Below, one piece after another: positions 1-6,125 of a stretch of DNA of 12,400 bases. The translations under genes were made by a program, and so were the position numbers. This DNA comes from Devosia equisanguinis (GTDB lineage: Bacteria; Pseudomonadota; Alphaproteobacteria; Rhizobiales; Devosiaceae): contig CAMDAL010000092.1 in assembly GCA_945888565.1 (NCBI GenBank), positions 1 to 12,400 of the forward strand, read 5' to 3'. Numbering within the stretch: position 1 is the stretch's first letter; the number at the start of each line of letters is the position of its first letter. The notes below the pieces were generated by a model. It did not search any database, was not told where the DNA came from, and was given only the letters and a program-made list of their open reading frames with translations.

Positions 1-1281
1 ACGCACCTGGCACTGGCGTTCGATTGCGACCGTGTCGCCATCGGCACCATCCGGCGCGGCCACTCCAAGGTGGCGGCCATCTCGCACAGCGCCACCTTCG
101 GCAAGCAGATGCTGCTGGTGGCCAAGCTGTCGGCGGCCATGGACGAGGCCATCGACCAGCGCGCCAGCATCGTCTACCCGCCGACCGACACCGAGGCGCC
201 GCTCGCCACCCGCGCCCATGCCGAACTGGTCGCCGAGGCGAGCCCACGCCTCTGCACCATTCCCATGCTGGTGCGCGACAAGTTCTTCGGCGCCGTGGTG
301 TTCGAGCGCCCCGCCGACCGTCCCTTCACCGCCGACGATGTCGAAATCCTCAGCGCCGCCATCGCTGCCCTCGGCCCGCTGCTCGAGGAGCGCCGGCTCA
401 ACGATCGCTGGATCGGCTTCAAGCTCGGCGACAGCTTCGGTGGCGTGCTCCGCCGCATCTTCGGCCCCGGCCATGCCGGCCTCAAGGCCACGGCCGTCAG
501 CATCCTCGCCATCGCCGCCTTCCTCAGCTTTGCCACCGGCAGCTACGATGTCAGCGCCAAGGCCGGGCTCGAAGGGCTGGTGCGCCGCGCCGTGGTGGCG
601 CCGCTCGATGGCTACATCAAGTCCGCCAACGCCCGGGCCGGCGACCGGGTCGGGGAGGGCGAGGTGATCGCCGCCCTCGAGGACAGCGACCTCACCCTCG
701 AACGCCTGCGCTGGACCACCGAGCGGCAACAGCGCCAGATCGAGTACGACCGCGCCTTCGCCGCCCGCGACCGCTCGGCGCTCGCCACCAGCCGCTCGCA
801 GATCGACGAGGCCGAAGCGCAGATCAAGCTGGTCGACGAGCAGTTGAGCCGCCTCCAGCTCAAGGCGCCGTTCGACGCGCTGGTGACGGCCGGCGACCTC
901 AGCCAGTCGATCGGCGCCGTGGTCAGCCGCGGCACCACCCTGTTCGAACTCGCCCCGCTCGACGCCTACCGGGTTACCCTTGCCGTCGACCAGAGCCAGA
1001 TCGGCGATGTGCAACTGGGGCAGGCGGGCTCCGCGCTGTTCGCTGCCGTGCCCGACCAGGCGTTTCCCTTCGTCGTCGACAAGATCACCCCCGTCGCCGA
1101 GGCGCGCGAGGGCCACACCGTGTTCCGCGTCGAAGGCAGGCTCACCGGCGCACCCGAGCGGCTGCGCCCCGGCATGGATGGCGTTGCCAAGATCGAGGTC
1201 GAACAGCGCCTGCTCGTCTGGATCTGGGCTCGTTCGTTCCTCGACTGGGCCCGCGTCGCGTCCTGGCAGTGGCTGCGCTAG
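1..1281 (+). CDS. GAF-domain HlyD-type membrane fusion protein, 5'-truncated by window edge
   Basis: The reading frame is open from base 1, so the true start lies upstream; 426 codons are visible before the TAG stop. Codons 1 to about 130 resemble the second half of a GAF domain (FDCDRVAIGTIRRG near the start, then IPMLVRDKFFGAVVFERP). A single hydrophobic segment follows at about codons 165-179 (AVSILAIAAFLSFAT). After it comes a HlyD layout: a lipoyl-like half (VVAPLDGYIKSANARAGDRV, about codons 198-217), a helical hairpin rich in Glu, Gln and Arg (about 235-285), the second lipoyl half (LKAPFDALVTAGDLSQSIG, about 287-305), and a beta-rich adaptor part. The Trp-rich tail (WIWARSFLDWARVASWQWLR) is notable. 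Known for the family: HlyD-like proteins bridge the inner membrane and periplasm in export machines. Inference: the GAF half is cytoplasmic and regulatory. It lies 6 bases upstream of the PqqD-M50-HlyD gene and is probably co-transcribed with it. The substrate is unknown. Confidence 0.85.
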   Translation, partial: THLALAFDCDRVAIGTIRRGHSKVAAISHSATFGKQMLLVAKLSAAMDEAIDQRASIVYPPTDTEAPLATRAHAELVAEASPRLCTIPMLVRDKFFGAVVFERPADRPFTADDVEILSAAIAALGPLLEERRLNDRWIGFKLGDSFGGVLRRIFGPGHAGLKATAVSILAIAAFLSFATGSYDVSAKAGLEGLVRRAVVAPLDGYIKSANARAGDRVGEGEVIAALEDSDLTLERLRWTTERQQRQIEYDRAFAARDRSALATSRSQIDEAEAQIKLVDEQLSRLQLKAPFDALVTAGDLSQSIGAVVSRGTTLFELAPLDAYRVTLAVDQSQIGDVQLGQAGSALFAAVPDQAFPFVVDKITPVAEAREGHTVFRVEGRLTGAPERLRPGMDGVAKIEVEQRLLVWIWARSFLDWARVASWQWLR

Positions 1282-1287
1282 CGCAAG

Positions 1288-3435
1288 ATGGCCAAGTCGC
1301 CCTTTTCGCAGAACTGGTATCGCGTCTCCGACCTCACGCCGCGGCTGCGCTCGCACGCCACCATCCACCGCCAGCGCTTCCGCGGCGACACCTGGTACAT
1401 CCTGCAGGACAACCAGTCCGGCCGCTACCACCGCATCTCGCCGTCGGCCAACCTGATGCTCAACCTGATGGATGGCCGCCGCACCGTGCGCGACATCTGG
1501 CAGGCGGTCGCCGACCGGGCCAAGGACGAGCCGCCGACGCAGGACGAGACGATCCAGCTCCTCGGCCAGCTCCACGCCGCCGACCTGCTCACCGGCGAGA
1601 CCCCGCCCGATATCGCTGAACTGGCCGAGCGCGCGCGTGAAACCGCCGATCGCGCCCTGATGCAGAAGCTGCGCAACCCGCTCGCCCTGCGCATGCCGCT
1701 GTTCGACCCCGACCGGATGCTGAACGCGCTCGTCCCGCTGTTCCGCCTGATCTACACCGTGCCCGGCTTCCTGCTGTGGCTCGGCATCGTCATTGCCGGC
1801 GTGGTGCTGGCGGTGATGCACTGGAACGAACTCACCGCCGACGTCGTCACCCAGGCCCTCTCGGCGCAGAACCTCCTGATCCTCGCCGCCGTCTATCCGC
1901 TGATCAAGCTCGTGCACGAACTCGGCCATGCCTCGGCTACCAAGGTCTGGGGCGGGCAGTTGCACGAGTTCGGCATCATGCTGCTGGTGCTGATCCCGGT
2001 GCCCTATGTCGATGCCTCGGCTTCGGCCGCCTTCCAGCAGAAGTGGAAGCGCCTCGTCGTCTCGGGCGCCGGCATCATGGTCGAGCTGCTGCTCGCTGCC
2101 ATCGCCATGATCGTCTGGGTCAATGCCGAACCGGGCCTCGTCCGCGCCATTGCCTTCAACGTCATGCTGATCGGCGGCCTCTCGACCCTGCTGTTCAACG
2201 GCAACCCGCTGCTGCGCTTTGATGGCTACTACATCTTCGCCGACCTGATCGAGATCCCCAATCTCGGCACCCGCTCCAACAAGTACTTCTTCCACGTCGT
2301 GCAGAAATACCTGTTCGGCGTCGAGGACCAGGATAGCCCGGTCACCCACCCCTCCGAGCGCAAGTGGCTGTTCGGCTACGCCGTGCTCGCCGCCATCTAC
2401 CGCGTCGGCGTGTCGCTGGGCATCGCGAGTTTCGTCGCCACGCAGCTGTTCTTCGTCGGCATCGCCATAGCCATCTACACGCTGTTCCAGAGCTTCATCC
2501 TGCCCGCCTTCAAGGGCCTGGCCTTCGTGTTCTCCAACGGCCGGCTGAACGGCCACCGCACCCGCTCGGTGCTGGTGACGTCCGGCTTTATCGGCCTCGT
2601 TTTCGCCGCGCTCTTCGCTATCCCGCTGCCCTACGCCACGGTGGCGCAGGGCGTCGTCTGGGTGCCCGAGGGGTCGCTGGTCCGTTCGGGCACCGACGGG
2701 GTGGTGCAGCTCGTCGCGGCGCTCGATGGCGATCTGGTACTGCCCGGCACGCCGCTGGTGCGCCTCGACGACCCGATCATCGACGCGCAGGTGAGCGTGC
2801 TCGAAGCGCAGCGTGCCGAGTACATGGCGCAGCTCGATGCGGTGCGCGCCATCGATCCGGTGCAGGTCCGGCTGATCGAAGGTCAGCTCAACCACATCGA
2901 GGGCCGGCTCGTCGCCTTTGCCGAGCGCAAGGCCAATCTGGATATCATTTCGCCCACCGATGGCCGGCTGCTGCTGCAAGATGGCAACGACCTGGTCGGC
3001 CGCTACGTGCGCCGCGGCGATCTCGTCGGTTATGTCGTCGGCGCCGACGATCCGGTGCTGCGCGTCGTCGTTCCGCAGGCGCAGATCGATATCGTGCGCG
3101 CCCGCCGCGGCCCCATCGATATCCGCTTCGCCGGCGATCTCGACACCATCCGCCCGGCGGAGATCCTGCGCGAGGCTCCGGCGGCGCAGACCAATATTCC
3201 GTCGGCCACCCTCACCACCGAGGGCGGCGGCGAAATCATCGTCGATCCGCGCGATCCCAACCGATCCAGGGCGCTCGAAGGGCTGTTCTTCGTCGATATG
3301 CGGATCACCGACGGCAAGCCGGTCGAGCGGCTCGGCGAGCGCGTCTTCGTCCGCTTCGATCACGGCACCGAGCCGATCGCCTTCCGCCTGCTCCGCGCGC
3401 TGCGCCAGATATTCCTCTCACGTTTCGGGCTCTGA
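1288..3435 (+). CDS. PqqD-like / M50 site-2-protease-like / HlyD fusion protein
   Basis: This is a 715-residue three-part membrane protein. Residues 15-105 look like a PqqD-type peptide-binding (RRE) domain: WYILQDNQSGRYHRISPSA, then LMLNLMDGRRTVRDIWQAV. The central membrane domain (about 155-450, roughly eight hydrophobic segments) carries the M50 zinc site. HELGH is at 210-214, and the second motif NGNPLLRFDGYY is at 304-315, with Asp312 the likely third metal ligand. Residues 455-690 form a HlyD-like arm with two lipoyl-like halves (VRSGTDGVVQLVAALDGDLV; ISPTDGRLLLQDGNDLVGRY) around a short helical hairpin. Known: M50 proteases cut within membranes, and PqqD domains bind leader peptides. 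Inference: the protein recognises a modified or tagged peptide, cleaves it and couples this to export. The ATG start follows the previous stop by 6 bases; its Shine-Dalgarno is weak (GCAAG). The next gene starts 2 bases after the stop. The domain calls are strong; the substrate is unknown. Confidence 0.9.
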   Translation: MAKSPFSQNWYRVSDLTPRLRSHATIHRQRFRGDTWYILQDNQSGRYHRISPSANLMLNLMDGRRTVRDIWQAVADRAKDEPPTQDETIQLLGQLHAADLLTGETPPDIAELAERARETADRALMQKLRNPLALRMPLFDPDRMLNALVPLFRLIYTVPGFLLWLGIVIAGVVLAVMHWNELTADVVTQALSAQNLLILAAVYPLIKLVHELGHASATKVWGGQLHEFGIMLLVLIPVPYVDASASAAFQQKWKRLVVSGAGIMVELLLAAIAMIVWVNAEPGLVRAIAFNVMLIGGLSTLLFNGNPLLRFDGYYIFADLIEIPNLGTRSNKYFFHVVQKYLFGVEDQDSPVTHPSERKWLFGYAVLAAIYRVGVSLGIASFVATQLFFVGIAIAIYTLFQSFILPAFKGLAFVFSNGRLNGHRTRSVLVTSGFIGLVFAALFAIPLPYATVAQGVVWVPEGSLVRSGTDGVVQLVAALDGDLVLPGTPLVRLDDPIIDAQVSVLEAQRAEYMAQLDAVRAIDPVQVRLIEGQLNHIEGRLVAFAERKANLDIISPTDGRLLLQDGNDLVGRYVRRGDLVGYVVGADDPVLRVVVPQAQIDIVRARRGPIDIRFAGDLDTIRPAEILREAPAAQTNIPSATLTTEGGGEIIVDPRDPNRSRALEGLFFVDMRITDGKPVERLGERVFVRFDHGTEPIAFRLLRALRQIFLSRFGL

Positions 3436-3437
3436 CC

Positions 3438-4241
3438 ATGCGTCGTCTCCTGCCGCTCCTCGCCCTGCTTGCCACGCCCGCCATGGGGCAGGAGGCGTTC
3501 GATTGCGTCATCGATCCGTCCGCGACGCTGAAGCTGGGCAGCCCCGTGTCCGGCCTGCTCGCCGAAGTGCTGGTGGAGCGGGGCGATTTCGTCACCGCCG
3601 GGCAGGAACTGGCGCGGCTCGAATCCGGCATCGACGCCGCCACGGTGGAACTCGACGCCCTGCAGGCCGAATCCACCGAGCAGCTCAACTCCGCCCAGAC
3701 CAAGCTGGAGCTCGCCCAAAGCCGGCTGGCGCGCACCAAGGCGCTGGCCGAAACGGGCGTCGCCACCAACGAGCAGGTGGAGCTGCAATCGGCCGAAGTG
3801 CAGGTGGCCGAGCGCGAGCGCGACCTCGAAGTGCAGAAGCGCCGCCTCGCCGCGCTCGAACTTGATCGCTCCAAGGCCCAGCTTGCCCGCCGCACCATCC
3901 GCGCGCCCATCTCCGGCTATGTCGCCGCACGCGGCCTCAGCGCTGGCGAGTATGTCGACCAGAACGCCGCCATTGTCACGCTGGTGGCGCTCGATCCACT
4001 GCGCGTCGAAACCTTCCTGCCGGTGTCGCTGTGGCAGAAGGTGCTGCCCGGCACGGTCGCCCAGGTGTCGCTCGATGAGCCGATGACCGGCGTCCATCCC
4101 GCCACGGTGACAGTGGTCGATCGCGTCTTCGACGCCGCCAGCGGCACCTTCGGCGTCCGCCTCGACCTGAACAATGCGGATGGCGCCCTCCCGGCCGGCC
4201 AACGCTGCACCGTCGCCTTCGACCTGCCGGGCGAGCAATGA
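3438..4241 (+). CDS. periplasmic adaptor subunit, HlyD/RND efflux type, secreted
   Basis: A 267-residue protein with a clear signal peptide (MRRLLPLLALLATPAMGQEA; predicted cut after Gly17). The mature part has a first lipoyl half (LKLGSPVSGLLAEVLVERGD, 31-50) and a long alpha-helical coiled coil (about 68-150, rich in Glu, Gln, Leu, Arg). The second lipoyl half follows (RRTIRAPISGYVAARGLSAG, 151-170), then a beta-barrel part (VETFLPVSLWQKVLPG, 190-205) up to the stop. It is shorter than the usual 350-400-residue RND adaptors because the membrane-proximal domain is reduced. Known: such adaptors link inner-membrane pumps to outer-membrane channels. Here it most likely works with the two preceding HlyD-containing proteins, since no RND pump, ABC transporter or TolC-like gene is in the window. 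The ATG was chosen because it opens the signal peptide and lies 2 bases after the preceding stop. The longer upstream extension of this frame is out-of-frame shadow over the M50 gene. Confidence 0.88.
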   Translation: MRRLLPLLALLATPAMGQEAFDCVIDPSATLKLGSPVSGLLAEVLVERGDFVTAGQELARLESGIDAATVELDALQAESTEQLNSAQTKLELAQSRLARTKALAETGVATNEQVELQSAEVQVAERERDLEVQKRRLAALELDRSKAQLARRTIRAPISGYVAARGLSAGEYVDQNAAIVTLVALDPLRVETFLPVSLWQKVLPGTVAQVSLDEPMTGVHPATVTVVDRVFDAASGTFGVRLDLNNADGALPAGQRCTVAFDLPGEQ

Positions 4242-4266
4242 GCCGCGCGCCCGCAGCCGCCTTCTT

Positions 4267-4334
4267 CACCCTCCCCCTTGCGGGGAGGGTAGCGAAGCTT
4301 GGCGCATTGCGCCTAGCGCAGCTAGGGAGGGGGT
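4267..4334 (+). repeat. GC-rich hairpin repeat element, copy 1
   Basis: The element starts with a perfect 9-bp stem, ACCCTCCCC / GGGGAGGGT, with loop CTTGC (4268-4290). It continues through AGCGAAGCTT and a smaller stem GGCGC-ATT-GCGCC (4301-4313), and ends in AGCTAGGGAGGGGGT. The closing G-rich tract can also pair with the opening C-rich arm, so the whole element can fold as one larger hairpin. Copy 2 repeats the same order of blocks on the opposite strand. Similar intergenic hairpin elements are widespread in alphaproteobacterial genomes (recalled general knowledge, not searched). It is likely a dispersed REP/MITE-like element rather than a gene-specific regulator. Confidence 0.85.
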
Positions 4335-4366
4335 ACGCAGTAGCTCCGAAACTGGCCTCGGCTAAC

Positions 4367-4435
4367 ACCCCCCTCCTGGTTGCGCTAGGCGCTGAAGCGC
4401 CAAGCTTCACCACCTCCCCCGCAAGGGGGGAGGTG
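4367..4435 (-). repeat. GC-rich hairpin repeat element, copy 2 (inverted)
   Basis: Read on the minus strand, this copy has the same blocks as copy 1: CACCTCCCCCC, TTGCGGGGGAGGTG, GTGAAGCTTGGCGC, GCGCCTAGCGCA, then GGAGGGGGGTGT. The outer stem CACCTCCCCC / GGGGGAGGTG is a perfect 10 bp with a 5-base loop GCAAG (plus-strand 4411-4435). The inner stem is GGCGC-TGAA-GCGCC (4388-4401). The loop and several stem pairs differ from copy 1 while base pairing is preserved, suggesting that the structure is what has been kept. With copy 1 it forms a roughly 170-base imperfect palindrome around a 32-base centre. Confidence 0.85.
4429..4435 (+). promoter_or_regulatory. Shine-Dalgarno GGAGGTG inside hairpin arm of repeat copy 2
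   Basis: GGAGGTG is a near-perfect anti-16S match lying 11 bases before the ATG at 4447, slightly longer than optimal. It is the 3' arm of the 10-bp stem at 4411-4435, so in the folded transcript it would be base-paired. It is the only strong ribosome-binding candidate for the methyltransferase gene. The effect on translation is an inference. Confidence 0.45.
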
Positions 4436-4446
4436 GGCCTCAGTGC

Positions 4447-5481
4447 ATGGTCAACCGCAGCGCCGTCACCATGACCCCCGCGCCCGAAGACGCCTTCCTC
4501 ACCACCTTTATCGGCAGTGCCGCGCTGTCGCTCGCCCTGCGCTCCGGCCTCGTCGACAAGCTGGCGCAGGGACCGCAGCAGGCTGCCGCGCTCGCTGTGA
4601 CAGCCAAGCTCGACCCGCGTGGCGTCGACCTCTTGGCCGGCCTGCTCGAAAGCGCCGGCATCATCACGCGGCAGGCCGGTGCCCTGAATCTCACCCCCGT
4701 CTTCACCGCCATCCTGCCGCGCCGCGCCGCGCTCGAAAGCAAGCTGGCCTTCCTCGATCTTGCCGCCCGCGACGTGCTCGACCGCCTGCCCGAAATGCTG
4801 TTCGACACCCCCGCCTATGTCGGCTCCGGCAAGGTGTTCGAGCTGTTCCGCTATGACCGCGCCGCCACCACTTCGCCAGAGGACCTTGCTGCCACGCAGC
4901 GCTGGCTCGACTACACCACGGCGCTCACCGAGCACGAGGCGCCGCTGCTGGCGCCGCTCATGGCGCTCGAAACGACAGCGCGACTGCTCGACGTTGGCGG
5001 CAATTCCGGCGCCTTCGTCCGCGCCCTCTGCGCCGTGAACCCCACGCTCCGCGCCACCGTCCTCGACCTGCCGGCCGTCACCGAACTCGGCCGTCGCTAC
5101 CTTGCCGGTACGCCCGAGGCAGAGCGGATCGACTTCATCACCGCCGACGCCCGGCGCGACCCGCTGCCGCCCGGCTATGACGCCATCAGCTTCAAGTCGG
5201 TGCTGCACGACTGGCCCGAGCCCGACGCCCGCCAACTGGTGATCCGCGCCCGCGACGCCCTGCCATCCGGCGGCCGCCTGTTCGTCGTGGAGCGTGGCGC
5301 CTTCGCGCCGGGGGCAGCGCCGTTGCCCTACGCCGCAGCCGCCAACCTCGTGTTCGCGCGCTTCTACCGCCCGCCTTCGGTCTATGCTGAACTGCTGGGC
5401 GAATTGGGATTCGGGGACATCAGCGTGCAGACCGTCGACATCGAGATGCCCTTCCACGTCATCGCGGGGACACGGCCGTGA
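4447..5481 (+). CDS. class I SAM-dependent O-methyltransferase (plant COMT / CrtF-like family)
   Basis: A 344-residue protein with the two-domain layout of family-2 O-methyltransferases. The N-terminal helical dimerisation/winged-helix part (about 15-100) includes FIGSAALSLALRSGLVDKLA and the LLESAGIITRQAGALNLTPV wing. The Rossmann domain starts at about 175: motif I LDVGGNSGAF (181-190) binds SAM, and VLDLPAV (205-211) is the usual post-motif. FITADARRDPLP (230-241) and SVLHDWPEPDA (251-261) follow; His254 matches the catalytic-base position of the family. GGRLFVVE is at 275-282. Known: these enzymes methylate hydroxyls on aromatic or polyketide-like small molecules. Inference: here it may act on the product of this cluster. 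The ATG at 4447 follows a Shine-Dalgarno embedded in the repeat; ATG 4471 (Met9) is a possible alternative start but has no better ribosome site. The stop overlaps the next start by four bases (GTGA). Confidence 0.9.
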   Translation: MVNRSAVTMTPAPEDAFLTTFIGSAALSLALRSGLVDKLAQGPQQAAALAVTAKLDPRGVDLLAGLLESAGIITRQAGALNLTPVFTAILPRRAALESKLAFLDLAARDVLDRLPEMLFDTPAYVGSGKVFELFRYDRAATTSPEDLAATQRWLDYTTALTEHEAPLLAPLMALETTARLLDVGGNSGAFVRALCAVNPTLRATVLDLPAVTELGRRYLAGTPEAERIDFITADARRDPLPPGYDAISFKSVLHDWPEPDARQLVIRARDALPSGGRLFVVERGAFAPGAAPLPYAAAANLVFARFYRPPSVYAELLGELGFGDISVQTVDIEMPFHVIAGTRP

Positions 5482-6125
5482 GTGCGCGGATCATTGCCAT
5501 TTCCGCGCCGCCCGGTGGCGGCAAGTCCACCGTCGCTGCCGCGCTGGCCGAGCGCCTCGGGGCCGCGCTGGTCGAGTACGACGCCTACGATACGCTCACC
5601 GAACGCTCGCCGGAGGACATCGCGGCCTGGCTTTCGGCCGGGGGTGATTACCGCGAGGTCGATGTGACCGAACTCGTCGCCGACCTCGAAACGCTGCGCG
5701 ACGGCGGTACCATCCGCGACCGTCGCACCGGCGACGAACTCACCGCCCGCGCCCTCATCATCGTCGAAACGCCGTTCGGCCGCGCCCACCCGGCAATGGC
5801 GCCGCTGATCGAGACGGCGCTCTTCCTCGATACCCCACCCGACGTGGCGCTGGCGCGCAAGGTGCGCGAGTTTGTGGTCCAGAGCCTCGCTGACCCCGGG
5901 CCGGGTGGACACAACCGGTTCCTCGGCTGGCTCGACCGCTACCTGCGCAACTACGAGGCGGTGACCCGGCCCGCCATCGCCATCCAGCGCCAGCGCGTCC
6001 TGCCGCTCGCCGATCTCGTCATCCCCGCCGCTGATGCCGAGCCTGAAGCGCTCGTCGAGCAGGCGGTCGCCTTCCTGGTTCGCCGCGCGGCGAGGAAGTC
6101 GAAGCCAGCGAAGGGCTCGGAATGA
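5478..6125 (+). CDS. P-loop kinase-like protein (uridine-kinase/AAA_33-like)
   Basis: A 215-residue protein beginning with GTG, which overlaps the methyltransferase stop as GTGA. GGGGA lies 7 bases before the start as a ribosome site. The Walker A loop is APPGGGKST (10-18), with Lys16 and Ser17 in the expected places. An acidic segment after strand 2 (LVEYDAYDTL, 31-40) and IIVETPFGRAHP (94-105) match the acceptor-side pattern of nucleoside-kinase-like P-loop proteins. LFLDTPPDVALARKVREFV (116-134) resembles the lid region of the uridine kinase group. Known: this superfamily phosphorylates nucleosides, sugars or other small alcohols; zeta toxins and some antibiotic kinases are relatives. The actual substrate cannot be read from the sequence. 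Its place in a tailoring-enzyme operon suggests it may phosphorylate the product or an alkyl donor. The fold is sound; the role is speculative. Confidence 0.8.
   Translation: MSARIIAISAPPGGGKSTVAAALAERLGAALVEYDAYDTLTERSPEDIAAWLSAGGDYREVDVTELVADLETLRDGGTIRDRRTGDELTARALIIVETPFGRAHPAMAPLIETALFLDTPPDVALARKVREFVVQSLADPGPGGHNRFLGWLDRYLRNYEAVTRPAIAIQRQRVLPLADLVIPAADAEPEALVEQAVAFLVRRAARKSKPAKGSE

Larger units (their letters stand above)
4242..4446. other. intergenic gap with an inverted repeat pair
   Basis: This 205-base gap is the only one above a few bases in the plus-strand gene run. It contains a short GC-rich lead (4242-4266), repeat copy 1, a 32-base spacer (4335-4366) and inverted repeat copy 2. 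A short stretch (4436-4446) then leads to the methyltransferase start. I see no convincing -35/-10 promoter, and no T-run that would make either hairpin a classical intrinsic terminator. Short open frames crossing the gap are composed of repeat sequence and are not credible genes. The gap separates the export trio from the enzyme genes. It may therefore mark an operon boundary or a site of RNA processing, but the sequence alone does not decide this. Confidence 0.8.

Noticed and set aside
24..1619. 531-codon plus-strand frame over the first two genes
   Set aside because: It is out of frame with both the HlyD and PqqD-M50 genes, runs across their junction and is Arg/Pro/His-rich without domains.
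4268..4290. Hairpin considered as an intrinsic terminator after the adaptor gene
   Set aside because: The stem is strong but followed by AGCGAAGC, not a T-run, and it is part of a repeat found twice in the gap.
4267..4435. CRISPR array or insertion sequence
   Set aside because: There are only two copies in opposite orientation, with no regular spacers and no transposase gene nearby.
3976..5457. Long minus-strand open frame across the adaptor, repeats and methyltransferase
   Set aside because: It lies antisense to two well-supported genes, crosses the repeat pair and gives Gly/Arg/His-rich sequence without motifs. It is a by-product of GC-rich codon use.
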